DNA of 64,000 bases, taken from Akkermansia muciniphila. Lineage in GTDB: Bacteria > Verrucomicrobiota > Verrucomicrobiia > Limisphaerales > SIAT01. Where the stretch lies: positions 1-64,000 of the forward strand of contig CAMDJP010000001.1 in assembly GCA_945900775.1 (NCBI GenBank), in the 5' to 3' direction. Below the pieces are notes generated by a model. That model did not search any database. It saw only the letters and a list, made by a program, of their open reading frames with translations, and was not told the DNA's origin. The number at the start of each line of letters is the position of its first letter. Positions within the stretch are counted from its first letter, which is position 1. Below are positions 43,160 to 52,796 of this stretch, one piece after another. Both the position numbers and the translations under genes were made by a program.

Positions 43160-44788
43160 ATGCCAGCCAGCCTCCCCTCCTGCGTTATTCATGAGGACGA
43201 GCATCTGCTCGTGGTGAACAAGCCGGCTGGATGGAATACTCACGCCCCTAGTTCGTATGCTGGAGAAGGCATCTATGATTGGCTGCGCCATCGCGAACCG
43301 CGTTGGGCCGCCCTTGCCATTATCCAGCGTCTGGATAAGGAGACGAGCGGCGTGATGGTTTTCGCTAAAACTCCCGCGGCGAACCAATCCCTCACCGAGC
43401 AGTTTACCAATCGTGAAGTCCGGAAGAAATACCTGCTCCTCACCGATTGCAACGTCGCGCAGGACCAATTTACGGTGAAATCGAGCATCGCCCGTCTCGG
43501 CGACCGCTACGCGAGCAACCCTAATGGCGAACCTGCAGAGACGCGTTTCCGAGTGCTTGAACGACAGAATGGCCGAACACTCGTCGAGGCTGAGCCGTTG
43601 ACTGGTCGGACACATCAGATCCGTGTCCACGCGAGCGAGAGCGGCTTTTCCATTCTCGGAGACACGCTCTACGGAGGAACGTCGGCGACGCGAACGTGCC
43701 TTCATTCCGCGGAGCTAGCATTCGCGCACCCTGCCGATCATAAATCCGTGAGTTTCACTGTGCCCACGGATTTTGACGCCGATGCCCGCTTGCTGCTGCG
43801 AGCTGCTGCGATTGATTCCGAGCAAACCGATGCATTTCGCATCATCCACGGAGCTTCGGATGGCTGGCCTGGCTGGTACGTGGAACGACTCGGGGACTTT
43901 GGCTTGTCACAAAGCGAACAGCTCCTGAGCGACCGTCAACGCATCTTGCTCGCTCAACTTTGCGAAATGCCTTCGCCTAAAGCCACCCATCCGCAGGGCG
44001 CCACCCCTGTCTTACGCGGTGTCTATCACAAAACCCTTACGCGACGGCTCCTGAAAACAGCAGTCAGCGAAGCTTCACCGCAATTGCTGCTCGGGGAATC
44101 TTCCCTAGAACGTTTTGGAATTCGCGAGAACGGCTTTCAATTCGAGCTTAGTTTTGCCGAGGGCTACTCGATGGGTCTATTCCTCGACCAGCGCGACAAC
44201 CGCCGCCGGTTTATCACCAACCACCTGGCAGCAGGGTTTCCGCTGTTTCCCGATGGGATTGCAGCTAAAGAGGTCCTGAACACGTTCGCCTACACGTGCG
44301 GTTTTTCAGTTTGCGCAGCCTCTGCAGGCGCGCGCGTGACAAGCCTTGATCTCTCGCGGAAATATTTGGATTGGGGACGCCGCAACTTCGTACTGAACGG
44401 GCTAGACCCATCGGGGCACGACTTCATCTACGGCGACGTGTTCGATTGGCTGCGGCGGTTTGCAAAAAAGGGCAGGGGCTTTGACGCCATCGCACTCGAT
44501 CCCCCCACATTTTCACAATCAAAGGAAAGTGGCGTGTTCCGTGCTGAGAAAGATTATGGCCGGTTGGTGGACGCAGCATTGAAGCTTCTTCGACCTTCTG
44601 GCGTGCTGTTCGCCTCGACCAACGCCGCAACCATGCGCCCTGAGGATTTCGTCGGGACGGTGACCGCAGCGGTGCGAACTTCAGGTCGGCGAGTGCTGCA
44701 ACAGCACTACGCTCCGCAGCCGCCAGATTTTCCAATCAGCCGCGAAGAGCCTGCATATTTGAAAACGCTCTGGATGCGGGTTTCCTAA
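43160..44788 (+). CDS. Fusion of RluA-type pseudouridine synthase and RlmI-type methyltransferase
   Basis: 542 residues from the ATG at 43160. Residues 1-215 are an RluA-family rRNA pseudouridine synthase: LLVVNKPAGWNTHAP, the catalytic Asp in QRLDKETSGVMVFAKT, and LVEAEPLTGRTHQIRVH. Residues 225-542 resemble RlmI/RlmK-type SAM methyltransferases: FRIIHGASDGWPGWYVERLG, GFQFELSFAEGYSMGLFLDQRDNRR (in part), a Rossmann domain with VTSLDLSRKYLDWGRRNF, and the DPP motif in ALDPPTFSQSK. It would therefore both isomerise U and methylate C in rRNA. The start fits because it follows the hisC stop. Confidence 0.88.
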   Translation: MPASLPSCVIHEDEHLLVVNKPAGWNTHAPSSYAGEGIYDWLRHREPRWAALAIIQRLDKETSGVMVFAKTPAANQSLTEQFTNREVRKKYLLLTDCNVAQDQFTVKSSIARLGDRYASNPNGEPAETRFRVLERQNGRTLVEAEPLTGRTHQIRVHASESGFSILGDTLYGGTSATRTCLHSAELAFAHPADHKSVSFTVPTDFDADARLLLRAAAIDSEQTDAFRIIHGASDGWPGWYVERLGDFGLSQSEQLLSDRQRILLAQLCEMPSPKATHPQGATPVLRGVYHKTLTRRLLKTAVSEASPQLLLGESSLERFGIRENGFQFELSFAEGYSMGLFLDQRDNRRRFITNHLAAGFPLFPDGIAAKEVLNTFAYTCGFSVCAASAGARVTSLDLSRKYLDWGRRNFVLNGLDPSGHDFIYGDVFDWLRRFAKKGRGFDAIALDPPTFSQSKESGVFRAEKDYGRLVDAALKLLRPSGVLFASTNAATMRPEDFVGTVTAAVRTSGRRVLQQHYAPQPPDFPISREEPAYLKTLWMRVS

Positions 44789-44820
44789 AACCTGTACACA
44801 GCGACGAGCCAGAAAAAGTT

Positions 44821-45291
44821 TCAGTGCGGTTTACGAAAACGCTCCCGTTCACGGCGATTGAACGTCTCAACGTCAGCCTTCATCTCGCCGAGAGATTGGG
44901 CGAGCACGCGGATGAATTGGCCGCAACTCTGAGCCATTCCGCCAAGCCCGATGACGGTGTCGCGTTCAGCAAAATCATCGGTAATGACGAGCACTTCTCC
45001 GTAGGGCTTCATCCGATGCGCTGTGCGCTCGATCATGTCGTCGGCGGTCTGTCCAGCCTTCGAATAGAGCACCTCGACTGCAGAAGTTGAAATCGGTTTG
45101 GGTGCGCCAGTGGGAGCATTCGCTCCATCGAAAAAGATGCTGAGGGGCGTTCCCGAGGCGTCGTGATACTGGGTGAGGATCGCGATTAACTCGTCTCGCG
45201 CGGCGGCGGAGAACCGAGGTTTCCCCTCGGCTAGTTCCGGCCACGCGTGCAGCAGGCTGTAGCCATCCACAAGAATGCGAACGAGCGCCAT
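44821..45291 (-). CDS. NYN/PIN-domain ribonuclease-like protein (YacP/Rae1 family)
   Basis: 156 residues. MALVRILVDGYSLLHAWPEL starts the NYN fold, with further conserved Asp clusters in SIFFDGANAP, AGQTADDMIERTAHRM and VLVITDDFAERDTVIGLGG. The acidic residues match the metal-binding site of YacP/Rae1, a ribosome-associated endoribonuclease in Bacillus. No rRNA-processing neighbour supports the exact role. It is convergent with the fusion gene. Confidence 0.85.
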   Translation of the reverse strand: MALVRILVDGYSLLHAWPELAEGKPRFSAAARDELIAILTQYHDASGTPLSIFFDGANAPTGAPKPISTSAVEVLYSKAGQTADDMIERTAHRMKPYGEVLVITDDFAERDTVIGLGGMAQSCGQFIRVLAQSLGEMKADVETFNRRERERFRKPH

Positions 45292-45418
45292 GGCACTAAA
45301 TTACGAAAGTAAGGTCAGAAGTAGAATCAGAAAGTGCTGACAAAATGTACCGCGGCGATTGCGTGCTGCAAAGGCTTCTCAAACCCGAACCGTGTTGCTA
45401 GGATGGACGCGGTTATTT

Positions 45419-46459
45419 ATGAAGAAGAAACCGATTGTGCCGGCGACGGTGCTGACTGGCTTCCTAGGAGCAGGGAAAACAACTCTGCTCACACATTTGC
45501 TTACGCAACCACACGGTTACAAGTGTGCGATCATTATCAACGAGTTCGGATCGGTGGGCATCGATCACCAGATTGTGGTGGGGACCGATGAGGAAATCGT
45601 GGAACTAAGCAACGGCTGCCTTTGCTGCCGGGTGCGCGGCGATCTGGTGAAAAGTATCGAAGGCCTGTTCGATCGGGCAAAAAAGTTCGACTACATCATC
45701 ATCGAGACGACCGGTTTGGCCGATCCTAGCCCAATCTCATACACGTTCTTTCAGGAAAACTTCGCCAACCGAGTCCGACTCGACGCCATCGTGACGGTGG
45801 TGGATGCGCGCCATATCGAAAAATCGTTGAGCGAGGCGCCGGAGGCCTCCGCGCAGGTGGCTTTCGCCGATGTGCTGCTCCTGAATAAAACAGACCTTGT
45901 GGACAGATCGGCGCTGGAACGAATCACAGCGCGACTGCGCCGAATGAATCGGCTGGCTCAAATTCACCGAACAGAGCGCTCTCAGATTGATGTTGGTAAA
46001 ATCCTGAACGTGCGCTCCCGCGACCTCTCGGCGCCGACGATTCCGCTGGAAGCCCAGACGCACGACGAGCACTGTTCCCACTCAGACCACGACCACGATC
46101 ATTCGCACGACTGTGGCCATGATCATGATCACGGGCACGCTGATCATGGGCATCACGATGACACGGTGAAATCCTTCGTCCTCACCGAGGAACGTCCTTT
46201 GGACCTGAAGAAGACCGAACAGTGGCTGGCTGAGTTGCTCGGGAAATCGGGGGAGCAGATTTATCGCAGCAAAGGCATTCTTCACATCAAGGGGCAGGCG
46301 AAGCGCGTAGTATTTCAAGGTGTCCAGATGATGTTCGACAATGTGCCTGATCGCTTTTGGAATCCGGGTGAGAAACGCCAAAGCCAACTCGTGTTCATCG
46401 GCCGGGACATCGATGAAGTCGCTATCCGCCAGGGCTTCGCCGAGTGTGTAGCCGCTTGA
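45419..46459 (+). CDS. COG0523/CobW-family GTPase with His-rich metal-binding segment
   Basis: 346 residues from the ATG at 45419. G3E GTPase acting as a metallochaperone or metal-insertion protein. Walker A is TGFLGAGKTTLL (residues 9-20), the CxCC metal site is NGCLCCRVRGDL near 65-76, ETTGLADPSP is switch II, and NKTDLV is the G4 motif. Around 215-250 is a run in which most residues are His or Asp (HSDHDHDHSHDCGHDHDHGH in part), a zinc or nickel buffer. The C-terminal CobW_C domain follows. A CobW role is unlikely because no cobalamin genes are nearby. Confidence 0.92.
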   Translation: MKKKPIVPATVLTGFLGAGKTTLLTHLLTQPHGYKCAIIINEFGSVGIDHQIVVGTDEEIVELSNGCLCCRVRGDLVKSIEGLFDRAKKFDYIIIETTGLADPSPISYTFFQENFANRVRLDAIVTVVDARHIEKSLSEAPEASAQVAFADVLLLNKTDLVDRSALERITARLRRMNRLAQIHRTERSQIDVGKILNVRSRDLSAPTIPLEAQTHDEHCSHSDHDHDHSHDCGHDHDHGHADHGHHDDTVKSFVLTEERPLDLKKTEQWLAELLGKSGEQIYRSKGILHIKGQAKRVVFQGVQMMFDNVPDRFWNPGEKRQSQLVFIGRDIDEVAIRQGFAECVAA

Positions 46460-46489
46460 TTGCCCTCGTTAGATTGATTTAATTGAGCT

Positions 46490-46747
46490 ATGCCTATTTA
46501 CGAGTACGAGCTGTGCGAGGGTGATTGCAAGGTTTGCGGCGGCAAGTTCACCCTGCATCGGCCCATAAGTGCGCCGATGCTGAAGGAATGCCCTGCCTGT
46601 CACAAGCCAGTGCGGAAGATTTTCTCTGTGTTCAACTCCCCGAATTTGGGGGTCTCTGTCTCGAAGGCGAACGATGCCGGCTTTACTGTCCTCAAGCGAA
46701 TCAGCAAAGGCGAATACGAGGTTCACAAACCCAAGAAAGGGGTGTGA
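46490..46747 (+). CDS. FmdB-family zinc-ribbon protein
   Basis: 85 residues. The N-terminus MPIYEYELCEGDCKVCGGKF and CPACHKPVRKIFS supply the paired cysteines of FmdB/CxxC ribbon regulatory proteins. The family is named from an fmd operon regulator in a methylotroph, but most members have no known role. It is 1 nt upstream of the acylphosphatase start, so the two are translated together. The extra Cys before CKVC is unusual. Confidence 0.84.
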   Translation: MPIYEYELCEGDCKVCGGKFTLHRPISAPMLKECPACHKPVRKIFSVFNSPNLGVSVSKANDAGFTVLKRISKGEYEVHKPKKGV

Positions 46748-46748
46748 T

Positions 46749-47027
46749 GTGCCGCGCGTCCGACTCCACGTCTTCTATGCCGGGCGCGTCCAGGGTGTCG
46801 GGTTTCGCTACGCCGCCAAGCAAGCGGCGGCTGGTTACGAGGTCACGGGCACGGTGCGCAACCTGAACGATGGCCGCGTGGAGTTAGTGGCCGAGGGCGA
46901 GCGTGCCGAACTAGAGACTTTTCAAGACGGAATCCGTGAGGCAGGGTTGCGGCGCTTGATCCGGGACGAGCAGGTGCTCTGGAGTGAAGCCAGCGGTGAA
47001 TTCCGCGGTTTCGAGATTGTCCGGTAG
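46749..47027 (+). CDS. acyP: Acylphosphatase
   Basis: 92 residues from a GTG start at 46749 (VPRVRLHVFYAGRVQGVGF). Acylphosphatases hydrolyse carboxyl-phosphate anhydrides. The catalytic Arg is in GRVQGVGFRYAAK and the Asn in VTGTVRNLNDGRVELVAEG, both at the expected spacing. The fold is a typical alpha/beta sandwich with GEFRGFEI near the end. The frame is open upstream, but that part is inside fmdB and so the GTG is preferred. Confidence 0.9.
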   Translation: MPRVRLHVFYAGRVQGVGFRYAAKQAAAGYEVTGTVRNLNDGRVELVAEGERAELETFQDGIREAGLRRLIRDEQVLWSEASGEFRGFEIVR

Positions 47028-47048
47028 GCTCAAAATTTAGTTCCGCTT

Positions 47049-47783
47049 GTGAAATTCGCGATTATTTCCGATATCCACGCCAACTTGGAGGCGTTGCAGG
47101 CAGTGTTGGCTGATGCCAAACAGCGAGGGTGCACGAACTACGCCTGCGCGGGGGATGTGGTGGGCTACAACGCCAACCCCAAGGAATGTCTCGATATCGT
47201 CCGCGAAATGGAAATGCCCTGCGTGTTGGGCAACCACGACGAGTATTGTTCCGCGGATATCGACCTGACCTCCTTCAACGAATCGGCGGCGGCCGCCGTG
47301 CTTTGGACTCGAAATCATCTTATCGAGGCTGACAAGCAGTGGCTCAAGGAGCTCCGATACATTCGTCTCGTCGAAAGTTTCTCCATCGTTCACGCCACAA
47401 TGGATGGCCCGCGGCGTTGGGGTTATGTGACCGACAAGCTGGCTGCCGCAGCCAGTTTCTCCTATCAAACCACGAACGTCTGTTTCCACGGCCACACTCA
47501 CGTGCCCGTTGCGTTCATGCAGGTGAAGGGTGCTCAGGGATTTGTGCAAGGCGGCACCTACACGCGCATCATCGTTGAGCCAACCAAGCGTTATTTCGTG
47601 AACGTCGGCAGTGTAGGGCAACCACGGGACGGTGATCCCCGGGCGTCCTACGCGACCTACGATTTTGCCAAACGTGAGATCGAGTTGCACCGTCTCGACT
47701 ACGACATCGCCACAACGCAGCGGAAAATCAGGGAAGCCGGTCTGCCTGAGCGGTTGGCCATGCGCCTTGAAGTCGGGCGCTAG
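47049..47783 (+). CDS. Calcineurin-like metallophosphoesterase
   Basis: 244 residues from a GTG start. Motif order: FAIISDIHANLEALQAVL (Asp/His), CAGDVVGYNANP, CVLGNHDEYC, and CFHGHTHVPVAF. This is the YfcE/DR1281-like or protein-phosphatase-like group acting on phosphodiesters or phosphomonoesters with two metals. It lies 21 bp after acyP. Substrate cannot be told. Confidence 0.88.
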   Translation: MKFAIISDIHANLEALQAVLADAKQRGCTNYACAGDVVGYNANPKECLDIVREMEMPCVLGNHDEYCSADIDLTSFNESAAAAVLWTRNHLIEADKQWLKELRYIRLVESFSIVHATMDGPRRWGYVTDKLAAAASFSYQTTNVCFHGHTHVPVAFMQVKGAQGFVQGGTYTRIIVEPTKRYFVNVGSVGQPRDGDPRASYATYDFAKREIELHRLDYDIATTQRKIREAGLPERLAMRLEVGR

Positions 47784-47798
47784 CCAGCTTGCCAGAGC

Positions 47799-48821
47799 GT
47801 GAAAATTCTCATTCTCAAGCCTAGCTCCATCGGTGATGTGGTGCAGGCGCTCCCCGTCCTCCGTTTGCTTAGGCGGCATTTTCCTCAGAGCGAGATCCAT
47901 TGGTGGATTGATCGTGCGCTCGCTCCGCTTCTGGAAGGCGATCCAGATTTGACGGGTATTATTCCATTCGATCGGCGCGAGTTTCACACATTTCAAGGAT
48001 GGAATCATGTTTTCCGCTCCGTTCGCGCGATGCGTGCTCAGCACTTCGACTGGGTGATTGATTTGCAAGGCCTCGCACGCAGCGGTGCCATTGCGTGGAT
48101 GGCCAAAGGTGGTTTTAGCATTGGCGTTAACACCGGGCGCGAATGCGGGCGAGGTTTCTACAACTGCACAGTCGACCGCCCATCGCCCAGCAGTCATGCG
48201 GTCGATTGGTACCTTGCGGTGTTGCGCGCGCTCGATGTGCCAGTGCATCTGGATTACGACTGGCTTCCGCAGCGCGCATCGCAAGCGGCTTCCTTCGCCC
48301 AAAAATGGCCTCAGGACGGCAGTCGCTGGATTGCGATTGCCCCCGGCGCGCGCTGGGACAACAAGCGCTGGCCGGTCGAACATTTCGCGAAGGCCATCCA
48401 ACGCCTGTTAGCTTACGATATGCGGCTGCGCATTGTTATTCTTGGCAGCCGTGATGACGTGGTCCGCGGCGCGGCGCTGGCAGGGATGGACACGACTCGC
48501 TGCCTTGATTTGACGGGACAGACGACATTGCCGGAGATGATTGAATGGGTTCGTCGAAGCGATTTACTCATCTCGAATGACACTGGGACAATTCACGTGG
48601 CCGCGGCATTGCAAAAGCCCGTCGTGGCACTCTTTGGCCCAACGGATCCAGCTCAGACGGGGCCTTACGGGCAGCAGCACCAGGTTCTACGCACCGTCCT
48701 GCCGTGCGCGCCTTGCATGAAAGGTCGGTGCAGCTACGAACTGCCAGTGGAATGCTTACGCGCCATCACACCCGAGCGGGTCGCCACTGAGGCGTTGCGC
48801 CGACTGAGCGGTGCTCTGTGA
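47799..48821 (+). CDS. Glycosyltransferase family 9 (heptosyltransferase-like)
   Basis: 340 residues from a GTG start (MKILILKPSSIGDVVQALPVL). The donor site is IAPGARWDNKRWPVEHF near residue 186, then ISNDTGTIHVAAALQKPVVALFGPTDPAQTGPYG at about 259-292 (quoted in part). Four cysteines near the C-terminus (LPCAPCMKGRCSYELPVECL) are also seen in many ADP-heptose:LPS heptosyltransferases. Compared with the GT9 at 15111 this one is a closer match to classical WaaF/WaaC in motif content. It likely builds the LPS core. Confidence 0.9.
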   Translation: MKILILKPSSIGDVVQALPVLRLLRRHFPQSEIHWWIDRALAPLLEGDPDLTGIIPFDRREFHTFQGWNHVFRSVRAMRAQHFDWVIDLQGLARSGAIAWMAKGGFSIGVNTGRECGRGFYNCTVDRPSPSSHAVDWYLAVLRALDVPVHLDYDWLPQRASQAASFAQKWPQDGSRWIAIAPGARWDNKRWPVEHFAKAIQRLLAYDMRLRIVILGSRDDVVRGAALAGMDTTRCLDLTGQTTLPEMIEWVRRSDLLISNDTGTIHVAAALQKPVVALFGPTDPAQTGPYGQQHQVLRTVLPCAPCMKGRCSYELPVECLRAITPERVATEALRRLSGAL

Positions 48822-48877
48822 ACAGAGTGGCGATAATTTCCCATTGCGTCCGCAGGTGTCTGACCTAAATTTGTTGG

Positions 48878-49762
48878 GTGCGATGGGCCCTTTCAATTTT
48901 GTCCCTCTCCCTACTCGTGGTTTCCACCGCCCTGTCACAGCGCGTGGCGATTGAACTGGTCACGGAGCAGGATACTTTCCTGCCGAATGAGCCACTGTAC
49001 GTAGGCGTACGTATCACCAACCGCTCCGGCCAGCCGGTCATCTTCGGCCAAGACGAAGACTGGATTAAATTCTCGGTGTTCGGTCAGAAGCGGATGCCGG
49101 TGGCAAAAGCTGGCGATCCTGCTGGCGGCGGGATCTTTGTGGTTCCATCATCGTCGCGGTCGATCAAGTGGTTCGATCTCGCGCCTTTCTTTGAGATGAA
49201 CCAAATTGGCCCTTACACCATCAGTGCCACCGTGAAGGTCAAGCAATGGAACGAGGTGATTATTGCAAACCCTCCCAAAACCGTCAACGTGGTCAAAGGC
49301 GTGACCATCGGAGAGCAGGAGTTCGGTCTGCCGACGCCCATCGGCAGCAGTAAACCGCCGGAACTGCGCAAATATATTCTTCAACAGGTGCGGCATCCCA
49401 ACCAACACCGCCTCTACGTGCGCGTGACGGACGATACGGGGTTCAAGATTTTCGGTGTGACGCCCATTGGTACGCTGGTGTCTTTCAGCAAACCAGAGTT
49501 TCAGGTGGATCAAGTCGGCAACCTGCACGTGCTGCACCAAAATGGCGCGAAGACCTTCAACTACTGTATCGCCAACCCCGCCGGAACCGTCGTGGCACGG
49601 CAGACGCACGAATACACGGCGAAGCGACCTGTGCTCGCGGTGGATGAAGTCGGCAGGACGGTCGTTCAGGGAGGACAGCGCAAGCCTTTGCCCTCGGACA
49701 TTCCACCCTCGCTGCCACCAGAGAAATCTGACACGACGAACAACCTCGTCCTGCCCCGCTGA
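48878..49762 (+). CDS. Secreted protein of unknown function
   Basis: 294 residues from a GTG start. The first 20 residues are a Sec signal (MRWALSILSLSLLVVSTALSQ). The first third is an Ig-like beta sandwich (EQDTFLPNEPLYVGVRITNRSGQPV). The second part has RLYVRVTDDTGFKIFGVTPIGTLVSF and repeats of short strands, possibly a second beta domain. It ends in a Pro-rich, Ser-rich tail. No enzyme motif. Tightly placed after the GT9 gene, so envelope-related. Confidence 0.72.
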   Translation: MRWALSILSLSLLVVSTALSQRVAIELVTEQDTFLPNEPLYVGVRITNRSGQPVIFGQDEDWIKFSVFGQKRMPVAKAGDPAGGGIFVVPSSSRSIKWFDLAPFFEMNQIGPYTISATVKVKQWNEVIIANPPKTVNVVKGVTIGEQEFGLPTPIGSSKPPELRKYILQQVRHPNQHRLYVRVTDDTGFKIFGVTPIGTLVSFSKPEFQVDQVGNLHVLHQNGAKTFNYCIANPAGTVVARQTHEYTAKRPVLAVDEVGRTVVQGGQRKPLPSDIPPSLPPEKSDTTNNLVLPR

Positions 49763-49768
49763 CCTTGC

Positions 49769-50806
49769 TCAGTCGGTGAGGTCCTTGGCGGTCTTCAGTC
49801 TCATCTCAAGCTTCTTGACCACCTTTAGGGCGTAATTCACCGCTCCTTCTTCCGTCTGCGTAGCAGACGGCCGTGTAATGATTTGTGCTGCAGCGATGAT
49901 GTCGCCGTTTTTATCGCGGAGCGGCAGGCTAACGATGACGGCTTCAGCACTTTTTAGGTAGTAGTTTTTCCCTTTCGCGAGCGCATCCTTTGGGGCTTTT
50001 TCGGCGGGAGCCCCGACAACCTTCTCGTCGTGACTGGCAATCACACGCGGCTCTTCACCTTCCTTTGCAGCAGCGACAATGCGAAGCCCCGTGAGCTTGT
50101 CGTCGGCATCGAGCGTTTCACGCACCACAAGCCTCGCCAAAGCCTCCTTGACCGTTACGCGAGACTCCGTGAATTGCACGCGAGTGTCGGAGCGCGTCCA
50201 AAAAGCGATTTTGCCCGCAGGAAAAATCGGCGCCGTTGCGGGGTCGAGCGTGAGGTCGTAGCCACGCCCATTCAGCGTCCATGCAATGCGACCGCCCTCC
50301 GCGGTGAAGGTGAGTTCCTGCCAGCCATTTTCAGAGAGAGGAATGTTTTCACCGACCAATCCGCTTTTAGCTTCGCCATCTTTGAATATGGTGAAAAAAA
50401 CCTTCCGATCTTTCGGCCGAACGGCCAGAAGATAGAAATTCTTCTCGTCCACCATCCGGAACGCCATGCCCGCCGCCTGAGTGCCGCGTCCGCCTAGGAT
50501 CTGGAATCGAACCGAGAATGTGAAGTTTCGATAGTCGAATGATTCAGAGATGAGCAATGGCAGGCGGCTGTCATCGGCATCTTCACCGAGATGAGCGAGA
50601 ACCGGCTGCTTTGTCTCACCACCTTTTCCGGGCACGGGGCCGAGGGTGATTTGCCATTGGCTTGGTTTTGTCGCCCCAAGAACCGAACTGCGGAAACCTT
50701 TGGGCGCTTGGCCGGTCGGTGTCTTTGTGAAGTCGAAAGGGCTCTCGGCAATCTGGGCAAAGCCAGTTGTAGCCGCCGCAAGGAACAGAATCAGAAGGCG
50801 CAGCAT
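49769..50806 (-). CDS. Secreted concanavalin-like (LamG-type) domain protein
   Basis: 345 residues from the ATG at 50806, with signal MLRLLILFLAAATTGFAQ. Residues 25-205 look like a jelly-roll (3-keto-disaccharide hydrolase/DUF1080 or LamG type): NFTFSVRFQILGGRGTQAAGMAFR, FYLLAVRPKDRKVFFTIFKDG, GWQELTFTAEGGRIAWTLNGR (each in part). The C-terminal 120 residues include YYLKSAEAVIVSLPLRDKNG, a sensor-like alpha/beta segment. Activity is not assignable. It is divided from ilvB by a strong terminator and so transcribed on its own. Confidence 0.74.
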   Translation of the reverse strand: MLRLLILFLAAATTGFAQIAESPFDFTKTPTGQAPKGFRSSVLGATKPSQWQITLGPVPGKGGETKQPVLAHLGEDADDSRLPLLISESFDYRNFTFSVRFQILGGRGTQAAGMAFRMVDEKNFYLLAVRPKDRKVFFTIFKDGEAKSGLVGENIPLSENGWQELTFTAEGGRIAWTLNGRGYDLTLDPATAPIFPAGKIAFWTRSDTRVQFTESRVTVKEALARLVVRETLDADDKLTGLRIVAAAKEGEEPRVIASHDEKVVGAPAEKAPKDALAKGKNYYLKSAEAVIVSLPLRDKNGDIIAAAQIITRPSATQTEEGAVNYALKVVKKLEMRLKTAKDLTD

Positions 50807-50823
50807 GACGTGGTCGAGCGTGG

Positions 50824-50860
50824 CAAAAAAACAAACGGGCGGCAAGTGCGGCCCGTTTGT
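50824..50860 (-). terminator. Rho-independent terminator of ilvB
   Basis: On the minus strand a perfect 10-bp stem, ACAAACGGGC (50860-50851) with GCCCGTTTGT (50840-50831), and a 10-nt loop, runs directly into seven T residues. Confidence 0.92.
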
Positions 50861-50890
50861 TGAAGGGCGGTCAAGGAATTTGGCAGGCGC

Positions 50891-52765
50891 TTATTTCTCG
50901 CGATAGATCATGTCGGCCACAGTACGGCCGGCGGGGATGAACGGCAGCACGTGCTCGGTGTACGGAGTGATGACGTCCAGGACGTACGGCTCGTCTGTTG
51001 CGAGCATCCGCTGGAGCGCAGCGCGGAGGTCTTTCCGGTACATCACGCGCTCGCACTTCACATTAAAGGCCTTGGCCATCTGCACGTAATCGGGATAAAT
51101 TTGATTCATGTTCGCCGGGTCACCGAGGTAGGTGTGCCCGCGGTTGCCGGCATAGAAACGGTCTTCCCACTGCACGACCATTCCGAGGTGCTGGTTGTTC
51201 AGGATGATGGCCTTCGCGGCAATCTTCTCGATATGCGCCGTGGCTAACTCCTGCACGTTCATCAGGAAGGAACCATCGCCGTCGATGTCTATGACCTGCT
51301 TGTCGGGCCGTGCGACCTTGATACCGATGGCGGAAGGGTAGCCGAAGCCCATCGCCCCAAGGCCAGCGCTGGTGATGAACTGGCGCGGAAACTTGTACTG
51401 GTACCACTGGCCGGCCCACATCTGATGCTGGCCCACGCCGGTGGTGATAATGGCCTCGCCTTGCGTCAACTCGTAGAGCATCTCAATCACTATCTGCGGC
51501 AGAATGACCTCGTTTTCCTTGCCCTGCAGATGCTCGCGCATGTGATGCGACTTCGTCATCCCCTCGGTGACATGGTAGCTGAAGGGCGCCTTCGCCTTCC
51601 ATTTCACAACCTGCGCATGCCAAGGGGAAAACTTCTTCGCAATGGGCCGCTTGACAATCATCTTGTTCAGGCGATCAAGGGCGTACTTGATGTCGCTGAT
51701 GATGGGTAGGTGGACGAACTTATTCTTGTTGTGCTCGCAGGGGTCAATGTCCACGTGAACGATGGTGCCGGTCTCGCAGAACTTCTCGACCTTGCCCGTC
51801 ACTCGGTCGTCGAATCGAACACCGAAGGCGAGCAGAAGATCCGCCCCGTCGGCGATTTTTTCCGCCGGCGCCGTGGGGTTCGTGCGCAGCTTGAATTCAC
51901 CGCTCACGGCCCAGTTCGCGTAAGCCGCACCGTGCATTCCGAGCCAGCGCAGTGAGAGTGGATGCGTCTCCGGAAAGGCACCAATGCCCATCAACGTTGT
52001 CGTGACGGGAATCTGCGCCGCCTCGGCAAACTTGAACAGTTCAGCCGTCGCCTCGCCGGTGATGATGCCGCCGCCGACGTAGAGCACCGGCCGCTCGGCT
52101 TTCTCGATGAGGCCGATGATTTCGTTGAGGGCCAGATCGTCCGCCTTGGGCGGAGCAGGGTAGCCGCGCAAACTGATTTCACTGGGCCACACGGGCTGCG
52201 CGCGTTGCTGCTGGAGGTTCTTGGGAAAATCGACCACTACAGGCCCGGGGCGCCCCGACTGCGCGACGTGAAATGCTTCTTTGATGATGCGCGGGATGTC
52301 GTTGATATCGGTGATGAGATAACTGTGCTTCACAATGGGCAGTGTCATCCCAAAGAAGTCCGTTTCCTGAAATGCGCCTTTGCCGATCATCGCTTGCGGC
52401 ACCTGGCCGGTGATTGCAATGAGCGGCACCGAATCCATGTACGCGTCTGCGATGGCAGTGACGAGGTTGGTTGCGCCGGGACCACTGGTGGCCATGCAGA
52501 CGCCGGCCTTGCCACAAGCCCGTGCGTAACCTTCGGCCGCGAACGAGCCACCCTGCTCGTGCCGAGGCAGGATGGTACGGATTTGCTTCGAGCGCGTGAG
52601 AGCTTGGTGTAATTCCATGCTCGCACCGCCGGGGTAGGCGAAAATGACCTCCACGCCTTCGCGTTCTAGCGCGGCGACAAGGATTTCGCTGCCGAGCATC
52701 GGATGTCCGAGCTCAGATTTACTGGGCGCGGCTGTCTTCTTCGCTTTCGTCGTTGTCTTGCTCAT
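50891..52765 (-). CDS. ilvB: Acetolactate synthase large subunit
   Basis: 624 residues from the ATG at 52765, including a 30-residue basic N-terminal extension. AHAS catalyses the first common step of valine, leucine and isoleucine synthesis with ThDP and [20 protein letters not shown] carries the ThDP-activating region, [20 protein letters not shown] follows, and the ThDP-binding [20 protein letters not shown] (DIDGDGSF...) is near residue 465. No ilvN small subunit adjoins it: the gene is followed by a terminator and preceded by a valine attenuator. Confidence 0.96.
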   Translation of the reverse strand: MSKTTTKAKKTAAPSKSELGHPMLGSEILVAALEREGVEVIFAYPGGASMELHQALTRSKQIRTILPRHEQGGSFAAEGYARACGKAGVCMATSGPGATNLVTAIADAYMDSVPLIAITGQVPQAMIGKGAFQETDFFGMTLPIVKHSYLITDINDIPRIIKEAFHVAQSGRPGPVVVDFPKNLQQQRAQPVWPSEISLRGYPAPPKADDLALNEIIGLIEKAERPVLYVGGGIITGEATAELFKFAEAAQIPVTTTLMGIGAFPETHPLSLRWLGMHGAAYANWAVSGEFKLRTNPTAPAEKIADGADLLLAFGVRFDDRVTGKVEKFCETGTIVHVDIDPCEHNKNKFVHLPIISDIKYALDRLNKMIVKRPIAKKFSPWHAQVVKWKAKAPFSYHVTEGMTKSHHMREHLQGKENEVILPQIVIEMLYELTQGEAIITTGVGQHQMWAGQWYQYKFPRQFITSAGLGAMGFGYPSAIGIKVARPDKQVIDIDGDGSFLMNVQELATAHIEKIAAKAIILNNQHLGMVVQWEDRFYAGNRGHTYLGDPANMNQIYPDYVQMAKAFNVKCERVMYRKDLRAALQRMLATDEPYVLDVITPYTEHVLPFIPAGRTVADMIYREK

Positions 52766-52796
52766 TGTGTTTTGCGGTTTTGACTGGAGCCGCAGG

